Below, one piece after another: positions 13,101 to 28,100 of a DNA stretch of 64,000 nt. The number at the start of each line of letters is the position of its first letter. The stretch's first letter is position 1. The notes below the pieces were generated by a model. The model had not been told where the DNA came from. It searched no databases and saw only the letters and a list, made by a program, of their open reading frames with translations. Origin of the DNA: Odobenus rosmarus divergens (Eukaryota; Chordata; Mammalia; Carnivora; Odobenidae); NCBI RefSeq assembly GCF_000321225.1, contig NW_004450567.1:290514-354513 (forward strand). Direction: 5' to 3'. The position numbers were made by a program, and so were the translations under genes.

Positions 13101-16100
13101 CTCTTACCAAAAGAAGCCACCCATACTTGCTTCCTTTTAGCCATCAGCAAGTATATTTTTAAAGCCAAAGAAATTATTTATTAGTATGCACAAAAGCCTG
13201 TAAGCACTATTATGAAGAACGGTAAAACCGCTATAAACTGGTTTCTCAAGATGTTAACAGCAAACGAAAGCATACAGAATTTTGATGACCAAAAGCACTT
13301 CATGAGCAAACCAGAGAAATGTGCAATCAAGTAATGTGATAAACAATTCACACTCTCAAAGCCAATTACAAAGCACTGCTTCACACAAATGTATAAAGCA
13401 CAAAGCAAAGCAAAATGAACTTTCGTCAGTGAAAGAGAATGACTGAAATAGCAGACTGATGATCGTATGCACATTCATAAATCCTGATAGTATCATTTCA
13501 GAAGAAAAACACCATAATAAATGTGCTATTTCATACATCGAAGTGTTAACAGTTGGTGGTGTTTGGAAGATAAATCATGGGTAATTGGTATATATTTATT
13601 TTATCATTCAGAATTTTCAAAATTTTCTTAGTGGGCCTATGTGTCCTTTATAATGAAAAGCAAAATTTATAATGAAAAAGCTAAATTTTTCTTCCTTCTC
13701 AACTTACATGTCCTTCCAGTATCTGACGTGCGTCCTCCATCACCTTCAGTATAAACAGGAACTACTGTAATGGTGTATGGGGTATCTGGCTGCAGATTCC
13801 TAAGAATGGCGTAATTGGTATTCCCAGGGATTGGTACCTAAACATTTTAATAAACATAAAGCACTTGATTTGAAAAACTTGTAAAAGAAATAATACCTCA
13901 AACAATGTAATACGCAAAATACTAACTCAAGACCAAGTCAAGAAGCAAGTTCTGTAATATTGGGATATAAGTTGCACCCCATATGAACCATTACAAGAGG
14001 TTATAAAGACTTCTCTAGACCCCTAAGCTCACTCTAGGATCCCCCTTTAGAACTTCCAGAAATAATTACCTCCCCCAGCTCAATCCCCCCTCCCCCCCAT
14101 CACCCTGGCACTAAGGCAACAATCTATGACCCTCTGTCAAGTTCTAGTAAATGAATACGAACTTCTTCAACCCTAAAGCAAATCGGTTAACATTTTTAGC
14201 TCAGCCTTTAAATCATTCAGCTACAGGTTAAATAAATATGTACTTTTCACTCCAGGACATAATTACCAGTTCCTCTGGACCACCTGCTGTTGGTGCATAG
14301 AAGAGCTTGTACTGACGAGGGTTTCCCTCCGCATGGTCCCAGCGAACATTCAAGGTGCTGGTAGAAGGGTCATACACTCTGAGGTTCCTCACAGTATTTA
14401 GAGGTTCTGCAATGCACAGAAATCACATGACACTATGATCCTAACCACCAAGCACACTCGAAATGCAGGTACCCTGATATTTCCAAGGCACCTCAAAGGT
14501 GGCAGGGACACCACAGTGGGGCCCCTACAAATATTTGTTGAAGTGGTAAATAAATAAAAGAAAGTCTGTGGTAATCTGGTACATATGTCTCCTCTCCACA
14601 AGATATTTTTGTCCCAGTTTGTTGTTTTTTAATCTTAGAAAGTAATAAATGTCTTTCTTCATAAACAGAGACCGGTAACTCCAAGCAAGGATATTAAAAG
14701 CAATTAATGTCCTTTTAAAAAATGCATTAAAATTTGATTAGCAAAACCGAGTCACCCCACTGTTTCCAGGTAAAGATAGGACTCTGTGGTAGCTATTAAA
14801 GAAGCTATAGGAGTCTGGTACTTACTGGTCTTGCCTCTTCCCGTCATCCGACCTCCTTCGCCATCAGGATAGAGGGAGGACACAGTGATGGTGTAAGGAG
14901 TATCAGGCTTCAGTTTCTGCAGGACCACACTGTTCTGCCGCCCCCCGATTGTGGTCTGGAGCAAAACAGGGCTAAGTGTTAGCCTTGTTCTTTCCGTCTC
15001 ACTGATCTGTTATAGAAAGCTCTTTCTACAAGGGAGCTGTTTGAGACCCTGGCCAAAATCTGGAAACACACACCACACTGAAGGTTTAAAGTATACCTTA
15101 TGGTATCATTTTTTAAAATTTTTTTATTAACATATAGCGTATTACTAGTTTCAGGGGTACAGGTCTGTGATTCATCAGTCTTACACAATTCACAGCACTC
15201 ACCATAGTTAGGGTATCATTTTAAATGTAAAATATGCACTTTAAATCACAAAAGGCACTCTAAGCCTTAAACTGGTGACCTCAAAAAGATATTCCAACTT
15301 GCTCACCGCCAGCACAGCAAAATTTCATCCAAAACACATTTCACAGATCTCTTCCCCCAAAAGGCATTAATCATAAGTGAGCTAAAAAGGAGCTTTAAGA
15401 TAGCAAAGAATTGCCAAATATTAGACGCTCCACACCATTTGCTACTATTTTTACTTTTGTACAGAGGTTTATTTATTTGCTTTAGAAAACACATTAAAAT
15501 CATTCAGTAGAAGATCTAAAACTTTGATGTTCCCCCCCCAAAACTGCCATTCTAACAGCATTAGCTGTGCAAACTATGTGACTGGACCCTTTGCCAGACC
15601 ACACTCAGGCCGGGGTTCCCAGCCATCTCTGTGATACCAGCCTAGTGGTAAGAAGCTTTTCAATTTCCTCCAATTACAGAGTTTGGAATTTTTTATTCAG
15701 TGCTTAAGGCCATCTAGCTATCTTGTTGAGAGAAAATTTGTATGATTTGTTAACAGTCTACCGAATTCAAATACTTATGTGATACTAATTAAAATCGTAT
15801 GAAAATGGCCTGCTGCCTACAAAGAATGCACATCTGGAAGGCTGGATGCGCTAGTAACAGTCCAGATGTTTCCAACTTAACACCCATCAACTCTTTGAGT
15901 TCCAGAGAAAACCTCAATGAAACACTGTACTTATCCTCAATATGAGGCAAATTGAACAACAGTGGCTAATTTTACTAAGTTGAATATTTGACATTATGAG
16001 AGAAAAGTATCAATATCCGTACAAGCCATTTGATATTTAACAAATCTGAAGGCGTCCACTTAGTAGAACTAGCCCTATGAGTAAGCAGAGGGCTGTCTAC

Positions 16101-19100
16101 CTACTTCTCCTGTCCAAATCTCCAAAATAATTCTAGTATCAGTGATTCATTATTTTATTTCATGGACTAGCAGTAAAATGCAAATATCCCTAAGGATAAC
16201 AAACCTCGAGGGATTATCAGCTAATACTTTCCAGAGGATGAGTTTATGAGACTCCTTCAAGTTGTAACAAGCTTCTGTGAGACAGTAAAGAGACTAAGGA
16301 CAGCAGTTGGAGGGTCGCTACCACCGAGCAGGGAAATGCTGAAGACAAGCCCCCTCTGCTTTATAGTTTTACCTAAATCTGGCCTGGCATAGGAAAAAGA
16401 AGTTCTGTTTCTGACATGAAAATATCAGTTCATCCAATGTGTCTTATCTTATTTCCTACAAAAGCCAGTTGACTACAGTTGGTATTTAGTTTATTATTGG
16501 TAACCTATTTAATTAGACAAAATTTCTATCCAAAAATACTACCTAAGACTAATTGTATGGAAACCTCAAAAGAGCAACTCAAAAGTCACACTGAGGATGG
16601 GAGAGTTTCTGGTTCAGCTAAGCTCACTTAATATGCAATATCAGAAACCTTTAACCACCGCCAGCACCCACCCTTGCTAACATCTCTAAACTGGGAAGAT
16701 ATAGAACCCATTTGCTGGAGCTCAGCAAGTCAGGTGACTAATTGATAATAACTCATCTCTCTCCCTAAGACCATGTGAGGAAACACTATAGCCCAAAGAA
16801 TGTCAACAAAATACTAGACCTTACCAAAAGAGGCATTTGAAATAAATCAGGAGGCATCCCCTCCTGGTGTAAAAAATCATGGTGTTTCCTGACCTATGAT
16901 CATATACGTGCAGTTCTAGTCATACATTTCACAAAGCAAAGCTGGAGACGGTCCAAAAACAGACAACTAACGTAAGCAAGGTGAATGGACTAGGACTCTG
17001 TTAAACAAGGGAAGATCAGAAAGATAAAGAAGATGAAGGCTATTGACAGTCATACCATCTTTCTCAGAAACCTCCATTTGGATAAATATAAAAATGATAA
17101 ACAGTATGAATTAGGTGAACAGCCACCTAGATCTGGAAACTCCAGATATAAGAGATACCTTATGATATGCAAAAACCGGAAAATTACAATAACAGAAATT
17201 TGGCAAACTTTAAGTATTTGATTAAGTTAGAGAGATACAGATTAAAAATCTAAAGACCAAAAACACCTAGAAATCTTCATAGATAATCCACCCTAAGAGT
17301 TTTTAAGGGAAATGTCTATGCATGAAGTACATGCCTGATGCTGTGGGGCCACCTACCATGAAAAGCAACTTTCATCCCCCATGAGAATGTCCATTGAGTT
17401 CCCATACGGAATTGAGTCAAATAACTCCATTCATTACGGTAAATTTTGCATCTCTCAAACTAGTATGACTAACTACACATTTGTGGCAGGGTGGGGGGAG
17501 GAAGGAGTTTGAGGAGAAGAGGTAGAATTTGTCCAAGTTATTTTTTTTTTTTCAAAAAAATTACCGTTTGCTCATTGCCTTCTCCTGTTGAAGGCTGGTA
17601 AGTGATTCTGTATTTCTGCACACGACCACTGGCAGGATCCCACTTAACAGTCAAGCTGTTAGAGGTTGCATTGTACACCTGAAGGTTTCGTGGGCCACTT
17701 TTTGGAGCTGAAAAAAGATTGTTGAGAAACAGAGTAAGCTCATAGAATGAGGCCTCCTCCCAAAATAAGCACCGTTCACAAGAAAATCAGTATACTTTTA
17801 GGTGGAGCACTGGGTGTTATACGCAAACAATGAATCATGGAACACTACATCAAAAACTAATGATGTAATGTATGGTGATTAACATAACATAATAAAAAAA
17901 AAAGACTAAATTTGACCTCATGATAAATGATGGTCATGGAATCTTAAATGACTCCTTAACAATACAGTAAAGAAACGTTTTTCAAGAAAGGTTTTTTAAA
18001 AAGGTTCCAATCAATGCCTTCCAATTTAAAACAGAAAACCTATTTATGATGGATTTTGTGGTATTTTCCACTCATTCACTTGTTCATTCATTCATTCATG
18101 ATTTGGTCATTCATACGGCTCAGCAAATTAAACTCTTACCTTGTGTTGTTAAGGGTATCAAACGTGCTAAAATAAAAAAAAAACAGAATTTGGGGAAATA
18201 TTACTAATATAGCTATAGCTCTATTATCTTAATTAACTTTAAAATAACAATGTCCTATTTGAAAGCTGAACACCTACGTGTGCGCTCACTGCCAGTCAGG
18301 TCATCACTTTCTGACTCATCGGGATAAATGGCAGTAACAGAAACTTCATAGAGAGTGTTCGGGTTCAGGTTTTCAAACACCAAAGTATTTTCATCTCCAT
18401 TTAAGATGGTCTTAGTGAAAGAGAAAAAAAAAACACATACACACACACACACAAAATTAAGTCACCATGTCTCTCATACTCTCAATGACAGTTTGTTGAC
18501 ATTATTTAGTCAGATGTTCTTCCACCTTCGATGCATGCCAGGGGTTCAAATGTCACTAATAGGAAAGGATGCTTTTCATGCAACAGAGCTAATACATATT
18601 TCAAACAAGATTTCTTGTCATGAAATAAGATGTTTTTTAAAAAGGGAAAGAAGGAAGGAAGGAAGGAAGGAAGGAAGGAAGGAAGGAAGGAAGGAAGGAA
18701 GGAAGGAAGGGGAAGAATAAAGGGAGGAAGGAAGAGAGGGAGGGAGGGAGGAAGGAAGGAGGGAGGGAAGAGAATTAACTCTACCTCCATCTTATCAGAG
18801 CTTCCAAAAGGTGCCCAGGTTATCCTATAGAGGGACACGTCTGAAGCTCCATGATCCCAAGTCCCTCGGAAGCTCTCTGGTGTTACTTCGGTAATCCTTA
18901 GGTTTGTTGGGGCTGGCACGGTGCCTATCATGAGATAAAGCAGGACTAAGTTTCTGAACAAACAATATAATATACAAACACTATAATAAAACCACCTTGT
19001 TTTATTTTCATGGACATGAGGAAACAGACTGAAAACATTGTTTAGAACCAAGTATCTTACCAATTCAGTTCATCTGAAAGGGAAGTATAAGAGAAAGCTC

Positions 19101-22100
19101 CGAAAATTTCAAACACCATATGGATATAATAGGTTTCAATTTGTATTCCATTAAAAATGGATTTAAAAAAAAAAGTACCTCTTAGTAAGACTCTTCTAAC
19201 CCAGTTAACCCAGTTAATCATTCTGCATCGCACACATTTTTTTTCAATGTCATATTTGAAAGCTGAACATCTACATGTCACAACCATGGACTTGATCACA
19301 CAGCAGTACACATAAGCACAAACATTGGTATTAATTATCAGAGAGTGCATGGGCCATCATGGTCTATGAAATATTATGATCTAAGTAATCCACGCATGAG
19401 GTTTTCCTAATGTTAAACCCAAGTGAAACAGACTGTACTATGTCCAGAGATGGTAATAACCCTACAGTGCAGATGACTACTGAAACCCCAATTAAAAGCC
19501 CCTCCAGTACCAGGCACTCTATTAGTTCGCAGCACAAAGAATCTGGAAGGTCTGCCCTCAGTTCTGAACTTTCATCATCAAATATTTCTCTACACACTAC
19601 TGACCAAAGCCGACTACACAAAATCCAGGGCCATCAAAAATGTATTTCTAATAATGACAATGAAAAGGCTCATTGAGATAAAATGAGTGGTACCACTTCC
19701 GTAAGCACAACTGAAAACAAACCAACTGTTAAGGATGCACTTTGCCTACACTGAAAGTTATTAGGAAATCTTAAGGATTAAAAAACACATATTGAAAGTA
19801 TTGATTTAGTATACTAAATTACCTGCATTCACTAGTCTTTTTTTCTGACTTTTTTTTCTCTACTACACCTGTTATGCTTGTGCAAAGCTATCAGGCTACT
19901 CATATGCACCAGTTTTCACATCCAGACACTACCCTTACCAGGTAAGAACCGACACCAAGAAGGCAAGTGAGATCGCTAAGAAGGATCACGTGGCAAGAAA
20001 GAAGCAGACGTAGATACGGTCTGATGTTAAGGAGTAAGCTGTGCCATTTGACAAGAGGCCCGATCATGTGTAGACAGCTAGGTATGAAAGGAGAAGCTTT
20101 TGAGGCTCTAGTGAGGGAGTTACAGGACAGGAAGTAAAAGTTCCAGATTTGGATTGATCCCACCAGTAGCTTACTAAATGAAGCAGGGCAAGTCATTTAA
20201 ATTCTCTAGACCTGTGCTGTCTACTATCAGAGTCACTAGCCATATATAGCTACTGAGTACTTGGAATGTGGCTAGTCCAAACTGAGATATGCTGTAAGTA
20301 TAAAATTAATGCACACTGGATTTCAAAGAATTATTATGGAAAAAAATTATGTGAAATATCTTAATAATTATTCTACTGATACATGTTGAAATGATAATAT
20401 TTTGATATACTGGGTTGAATATAATACATTATCAAAATTGGTTTCCCCTCTTTTTACTTCTTCAAATGTGGCTACTAGAAAATTTTGAATTATGTAAGTA
20501 ATTCTCATTATATTTCTTCAGAGCACTGTGGGGTCTAGACCTCAAGTTCTTAACCACTATTCGAGTAGGAAATTATGTGCTGAGCACAGTGCCAGGCACT
20601 GGAGATGCAAAGTTGTACAAAGTAGGCAGTGTCTCTGCCTTCACTGGCGGGGGGAGGAAGGGGAAAGCAGAATAGATAGGAAAAAACCAGCCTGCAATCA
20701 TAATTGGGTTAAATACTATGGAAGTATCCTGAGAGGGAAAGAAAGAGACATCTCTGGAAGCAGCAACAAAATAGAGCAGGTGAAGAGGAGCCTAGGTGGG
20801 CTGCCCTGCATCTCCCCTGCCTCTCCACTGTCCAAGCCTCCCCTTCACCTGACAACCAACAGTGTGCATCTGAACGCCCCTTACCTCGCCTTCCCTACAT
20901 CATCCCATGTGTTGTCAATTACTTTTTCTTATCTCCACAATGAAATCATGAACTAGTAAGGGCAAAGATACTTGTATTTTGTTACCCCTGATAGCACTTT
21001 ACCTACAGTAAGATTGCAAAAAATCTGATCACTAACACAACTTTCCCAGAGAAAATGTCCAACATGCATCAAGAATATACTTCCTCCCCATCACTCCCCT
21101 CACCCGCATGCACGTGCACAGCCCCACACACAAAACACACACATACACACACCAGTTAAGTATCTGGAAGATGAATTAATGACAGTGCTTGATAGAATAA
21201 TAGGAGGATAAAAATTATCATAAAAGGAATGGACATGTTGAATCACCATATTGTATACCGAAAACTAATGTAACACCATATGTTAACTATAGTGAAATTA
21301 AAATAAATTAAAATAAAATAAAAAACTTAATTGAAAAATAAAAATAAATAAATAAATAAATAAAAAGAATGGACATGAAGGTGGAAGATGGGAAGAAAAT
21401 AAGTGAAAAGCAATCTGTGAATTCAAATATTAAATACTCAAAAATAATAGCACCAAGCAACAGAATGACCCAATAAGTTCAGTTACACAGTCACATGATG
21501 TCATTTCTTAATTATCAGTGAAGCATGATCACAACTTACGGGTAGTTTCCTGAGCAGTTACTGGGGGAGACTCCCCCTCGTCATACACTGCAGAAACATC
21601 TACTGTGTACAGGGTTTGTGAGATGAGGTCTTTGAGAGGGGTGCTGGTTCGTGACCTGTCTACCTCTACCTGTAATAGAGCAGTGGAACAATTTTAGGAA
21701 GGGTCTAGTTTTAACATCTCTGCTGTTTATTGTACCTCTTAGCACAAGAGCATAAGAACTGTGCTACAAAAATAGGAATGTTTTCCAACATGCATAAGAG
21801 TTCAGACCTGGAGACAGTTTAAATGCTAACAAAGTGGGAAAATGTATGTCCTAGAGCTCTATCTGAATGCTAGGGTTCAGTAAATAATGACCATCTACAG
21901 ATTCAAACAACCTAATCATTTTTCACCAACAGTTTCTCTGTTTCCCTTTGTATATCACTGCCTTATTTCTCTCAGAAATGTTCTCCTGTGCATTATCTCA
22001 TTTGCTGTGCACAAGAGCCCTGTGAGACCCACTGGTCACTGTGCCTCTTTTGAAATTGAAACCTAGAATGAAATGAATGCATGCGTATGTATAAATTAGC

Positions 22101-25100
22101 TTTGGTATAATCCAACTGACCAGCACAGTCACTAACTAGGGGCTTACAGGAACTATTTCTATCTTCCAAACATGTCTCTGAGATTCTGACATTAATACGC
22201 CCCCAAGCACAGATAAGTTTTAAACCCATTCTCTAGTGAAAGCCCTCAATTTGCTCCCACTTTGAATTAAGTTGTCATGGAAACAGATATCTGCCCCAAC
22301 ATCATCTCAAAAATGCTCACGGCCAAAGGGACACTCCTCTAAGAATCTATTTATTTACCCTTTCTCTAGTCCTGCTCCGTTGTCCTATCTTCCTCCTATC
22401 AGACAAACTCCCCTCTTCTTTCCTGCACCCCCAATTGGCTTTTATTTTTAGACACATTATTATATGATATTTTTTAGTAATTCACAGAATGTAGAGCACC
22501 ATAAAAGATATCTGGATGAGAAGAAAGTACCATCTACATTCTATGACTCTTTGTCTCCTAAGGAATGATGATTTTGAGAGTAGCATCACAGAAGAAAACA
22601 TTTCTAAAATAAATACAACACAATCCAATATATTATCAATATTCAAAAATTGCTCTACCACTGGAACAAGCTTTCAACACTATATTAATAAAGTGACAAA
22701 TATTCAAAACATGCTACCCTCTGTACTTGTTTGGGTTCTGTTGTTAAACCTACTAGGAAAACGAATATTTCCAAACCCATCCTAGTCTTCAACTTACCTC
22801 TTTGACATCGTCTTCTGGTGTTTTGTAGCGAACGATATATTTACGGACTTTTCCAGGTGCGGGTTCCCACAAGACATTCATGGTACTGTGAGACACATCT
22901 CTGAGCCTCAGATCTCGAGGTTTGGGTAAAGGCACTGGAGATGCATCAGAAATGAGGTCCACAGGTGGCTCTCAACCACACAGCTCTAAAGCAGTCACAC
23001 AAGCTTTCAAGGAGTTGTTTAGAGAAAATTAAACTGTGTGCAGCAAAATAACTTCAAACAAATAGCTCTGATGATAAAAGTACTATGATCCTACCAGGTA
23101 GAGCTCAATTCCTTTTAAAAAGGATTGTGTTTTAATAAGATAAGCTGAAATTGTTATTACAATTCTAATTTCTCTTTTTAATGTAAACTTCTACTCTTTT
23201 TTCATAAGCTCTTCCTTGCTGCTCAGCTAGAGTAAATCATGATTCACCACAAATACCACCAGAAAAGCTTGTGTTTCTTTCTCAGGTATTTAAATCAGTT
23301 AAGATAGAAAACAAAATTGAAAGAGTTATGCTCTCTTAAGAATAGAAAATGATAGAAAAACAAATGGTTATGAGAGTGAAGAATGAAGACGGGCCAAAAT
23401 TAAGCACCCGATAAGCTTATAAGAAAATCCACAGGGGCCTAAATTGTTACAAGAAAAATCCAATTGATAAATTTTTGCCAAGTCAAAGCCTTACCTTAAA
23501 AAGAACAGAGATGCGGATAACTAACAAAGAAATTTTCTTTTGTTATATGAGACAGATCTCACTTTCTAGCTGCCCATTGACCAATTTCCTTTTGTCTCTC
23601 ATTTCAACTCCGTACATCTCTCCTCCTGAATGTCTCCCTCCACTTCCATGATTCTGCACTTTTGTCCCTTCAATGTTTTTGTCTCTCGGCATCTTTCTGT
23701 GGCCTCCCTTCCTCCACTGGTGCAGTCAACTCCATATCAAACCCATGACCACACTTGCCTTTCATCCCACTATGACTTTTGGGTCTTCTCTCCCAGCACT
23801 TTGAGAATACACGTCTCCATCCCTAGCTGGCTTCCCACTCTTTCCATCTGCCACTACCCCATTTCTACAAAACCACCAGGGTCTAATATATAAAAATTGA
23901 TTATTTGTAGTCAATGAATTTATACTGTCCCACCCTTCAGGGGCTCTTTCTCTTTTCTGCCTTATCATGCTTCTCAGTCCCCCTTCTCCCTTGAAGATTT
24001 CTTTCGTCTTTTTAATTTCCTTAGAAATGTGGGCTGAGCCTCAAACTCAAGCCAAGTCATCTATCTCATCATGATGTCAACAAACATAAAACAAATGTCC
24101 AGCCAGGAAAGGCAAGGGTCCTAAGTGCAATCCTTGTCACTCCTCAAGAAAAAGCACCTAAATGCCAGTGAAACAAACCAAAAACACAAAAGGGACTGAT
24201 CAACACATACAAGAGAAGTGCAAACCACAAAGGAGTCCACATGCTTTGCGCCGCCTGGTATTACCTAGTGGTACATTCCCAATATCTAGCATAGTGACCG
24301 AAGTATAACAAATGATCAATATGTTTTTGGATTGAGTCAACTGATTAACTCACTTAATTGAAACAGACTTTTCTATATGTGCCATAAAGTACCTACTTCA
24401 GCAAGAACTTGGAACATCTTAATCTTAAGTCTAGTATCTTCCTCCAAAATTACACTCACCCAACATTCCCTTCTCACCAGTGCTATCTACCCAACTTCAT
24501 GGATCTACAACAGCATCAACTTTAAGATGTACCATCATTTTATGCTCCATGCATGCCCTGACTGACACTTGGCCAAAAGTACACTATCAATTGTAAGAAA
24601 CATCTTAGTATCAGCTGTGTTCAATGTGAAAAATAAGGACATCCTAAGGTCAATTTAAGATGCTGCCATAAGTCCAGAGTTAATTTTAATTCTCAAGTTT
24701 GATTGCCATAAGGAATAAATAACCCTATGACTTATGCATAAATTATCAAGTTATCAATAGCACCATTGGGGGAAAGAAAAATCTTAATGAACATTATGTT
24801 TATAGCAATAAGGAAAGAAGGAATGCTGGCAATATCTTACATGTGACTTCCCGAGCAGTGACAGGTTCGCTAGTGAGGTCGTGCAAAGCAGCCTGGACTG
24901 TGACTGCATACTCGGTGTTGGGAAAAAGATCAGTCAGTGGCACGTCATTCACTGTCGGCCCCACACGCATCTGCATATAGACATGCCAAAGGGAGATAAG
25001 ACATTCAAATCAAATGTTTCCACTTACTGGGGATAGCCCATTACAACCTATTTGTAACTGCTAGATGATAACACAACTTTTCTTTTTCATCTCTCTGAAA

Positions 25101-28100
25101 TGAATTTCCTTCTCCATGCCAATGTTTTTTAAAATGTGTCACAGGCCCCAAGTCTAATTTTCTATTCTTCGGTTTTGCATATAAAGTTATAAATGCATTC
25201 ATATGCAATTGCAGTTTAATGCGGACTCGAAAACTATAAAGTCTCAGAAAAGACCCAATGATAAAGAAACGAATATCTCCCACCTCTTTGGGTTTTCTTG
25301 GTTCGGTGGCATTGATGGGTTCGTATGACAAGGTGTAGCCAGTAGCCCCTCCCACTGGCTGCCATTGCACATGCATGGTGGTAGGGCTAACATCATAAAT
25401 ATTCATGCTGACCACGGGGACTGGTACTGTTGGAATGCAAAGGCAGACATCAGTCTGATTCCTGTCATTCTACTCATTTTTTAATTGTTGTTTCCTACTT
25501 ACTAAGTGATATTTATTTATGCTAAATAAAGAATGAGTTGCTGTGAGAAGTCAGTGAGAGTCAATAGAACCCTCTCCTCTCTTCTGAAAAACCCAATCTC
25601 ATTGTTTCATCTCATATTCAGGACTGCAAGTTCCAACTATTTCATAGAGGAAGAAAGTTTAAATGTCAACTGGCATTCCAATAAGTCTGTATGGAAGCCA
25701 AAATAGATACCAACTTCCTGAGATTTCAATCTCTTTTTCTGGAATATCGTTAAGTTGACTATTTTCAGTCTACAATCATGAATTTCATATATAAGTAACC
25801 AGCACAGTATTTTACTTCATCTTTCATAAAAAATAAAATAAATTTAAGTGAGAGTGTCATACATTAATAACTGTAACTTAGGGGATTCATGGGCTTTTTG
25901 AAGATAGGTTCATGAGGCACAGTAAAAGATTCACAGTCTCCTCTTCATTTAATACCCATATAGCTTGGTATGTATTGTCCAAAGATTGAGTTTAAAATTT
26001 AAAGAAATTATCAGATTTTCCACCTCCTATGGTATAATATGAAGGCTAGTAAGAGAAAACATGGAGGAGGGGTTCAAGATGGCAGCATAAGAACACTCTG
26101 AAATCACTTCCTCCCATGGCTACAGTAAATTTATAGCTACATATGAAATCAGATCCTCTGAAAAGGATCTGAGAACTAGATGAACAGTGCCTCCACAACA
26201 AAGATAAAAGAGACATATCAAGCAGGTAGGAGAGGTAGAAACTCAGCCTTGCCTGGGACCCCACCCCAAGCATGGTGACCCACAATTGGGAAGGAATTCC
26301 CAAAATATGGAACTTTCCCTCAAGAAGTGAAAGGAGTGTGCCCCACATCAAGCACCTTGATCTTTGAGTCCAGCACTTGAAAGAGAAGCCCCTAAAATGC
26401 CTCATTTTGAAAAGTCCAGGGAATGAAGTGCAGGGGAACCATAAAACTGTAGGGAATAGAGAACCTGTTCTTAAAGGGCTCACACACAAACCCACTGGCC
26501 CTGAAATCCAGCATAAAAGCAAGAGTTTGCAAAGTACCTAGATCATAAGTGAGGCAGACCTGCTTACTAATCTTAAAGCAGCTGCCAGAGAGGGAGGAAC
26601 CTGCAGTGACTTTCTCTAAGGACAGAAGCACTGACAGGTGTCATTTTTGCAATTTCATTCTAACTTGCTAGTGACAGAACTGGAAGCATCATTTTTGGTG
26701 TTCTCCCTCATGTCTGCTAGCACCGGTGTGCATGCTACATGCTCCACCTACCCCAGTAGCAGTCACACCATAACCAGGCTGGGTGAGTGCCCCATATCCC
26801 ACTTACCCTGCACCACAGCTGTGGCCCCACCACAGCCAGGAGGTGCACACAGTCCACACAAGAGATGTCCCACCCACAAGATGGGTGCCTGGCTCTGGAG
26901 ACCAGGGGAGACTGTACTCTGGACCCCATAGATCATCTCCTACACAAGATCACTCCTTCAAGACTGGGAGAGGTAGCAGTTTTGCCTGATACATACACAC
27001 AGAGAGTCAGGCAAAATGAAGAGAAAGAGGAGTATATTCCAAACCAAAGAACAGGACAAATTCCCAGAAAAAGATTTTAATGAAATGAAGATAGCAACCT
27101 ACTCAATAAAGAGTTCAAAGTAATGGTCATAAAGATGTTCACTGAACACAGGAGAAATATGGATGAACACAGTGAGAACTTCAACAAAGAGATAGAAAAT
27201 AGAAAAAAATACCAAACAGAAGTTATAACTGAAATGAAAAGTACACTAGAGGGGTTCAACAGCAGAATGGATGAAGTAGAAGCCCAAATCAGTGAGCTGG
27301 AAAACAAAGTAATGAATCTCAACCAGACAGAGCAACAAAATGAGAAAGAATTTTTAAAAGTAAGGATACCTAAAGGGACCTTTAGGACAACATCAAATGG
27401 TATAATATTGGCATTATAGAGGTCCTAGAAGGAGAGGAGAGAGAAAGGGCCAGAAAAATTATTCGAAGAAATAGTAACTGAAAACTTCCCTTATCAGGGG
27501 AAGAAAACAGACATTTGGGCTCAGGAAGCCCAGAGAACTCCAAATAAGATGAACCCAAAGAAAACCACACCAAGGCACATTATAATTAAAACGGTACAAG
27601 TTAAGAATAAAGACAGAACCTTAAAATAGCTAGAGAAAAACAATTTATTCCATACAAGGGAAACCCCATAAGGCTATCAGATTTTTCAGCAGAAATTTTA
27701 CAGGCTGGAAGGAAGGGTCATGACATATTCAAAGTGCTGGAAGGAAAAATTTTCCAACCAAGAATTCCCTACCCAGCAAGATTATCATTCAGAATTGAAG
27801 GCGAGATTAAGAGTTTTCCAGATAAGCAAAAGCTAAAGGAGTTCATCACCTCTAAACTGACCTTATAAGAAATGTTAAAGGGATTTCTCTACACTAAAAA
27901 GAAAAGACAATCATTAATAAGAAGACAATATATGAAAGTAATAATCTCACTGGAAAAGGTAAATAGATAGTAAAAGTAGTAGGTCAATCACTAATAAGGC
28001 AAGTATGAAAGTCAAAAAGTATGAAGGTCAAAATGTAGTAAAATTAATTAAAATTACAATAATTGGCTAAAGGATGCATAAAATAAAAAGACATAAAATG

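Larger units (their letters stand above)
18925..21539 (-). other. COL12A1 intron w19/w20
   Basis: A 2.6-kb intron holding the hAT-like remnant, the L1 end and a CA-rich stretch at 21108-21153. An 88-codon open frame at 19410-19676 shows no family signature. Confidence 0.8.

Noticed and set aside
18925..19063. In-frame hydrophobic extension upstream of exon w20
   Set aside because: It is polypyrimidine and AT-rich intron read-through, and FN3-12 is not a plausible start for a protein.
19410..19676. 88-codon Ser/Thr-rich plus-strand frame
   Set aside because: It lies in an intron and has low-complexity composition. It shows no splice links, no family signature and no reason to call it a gene.
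26046..26522. 158-codon minus-strand open frame
   Set aside because: It is the antisense of the LINE-1 5' region, with no recognisable protein.
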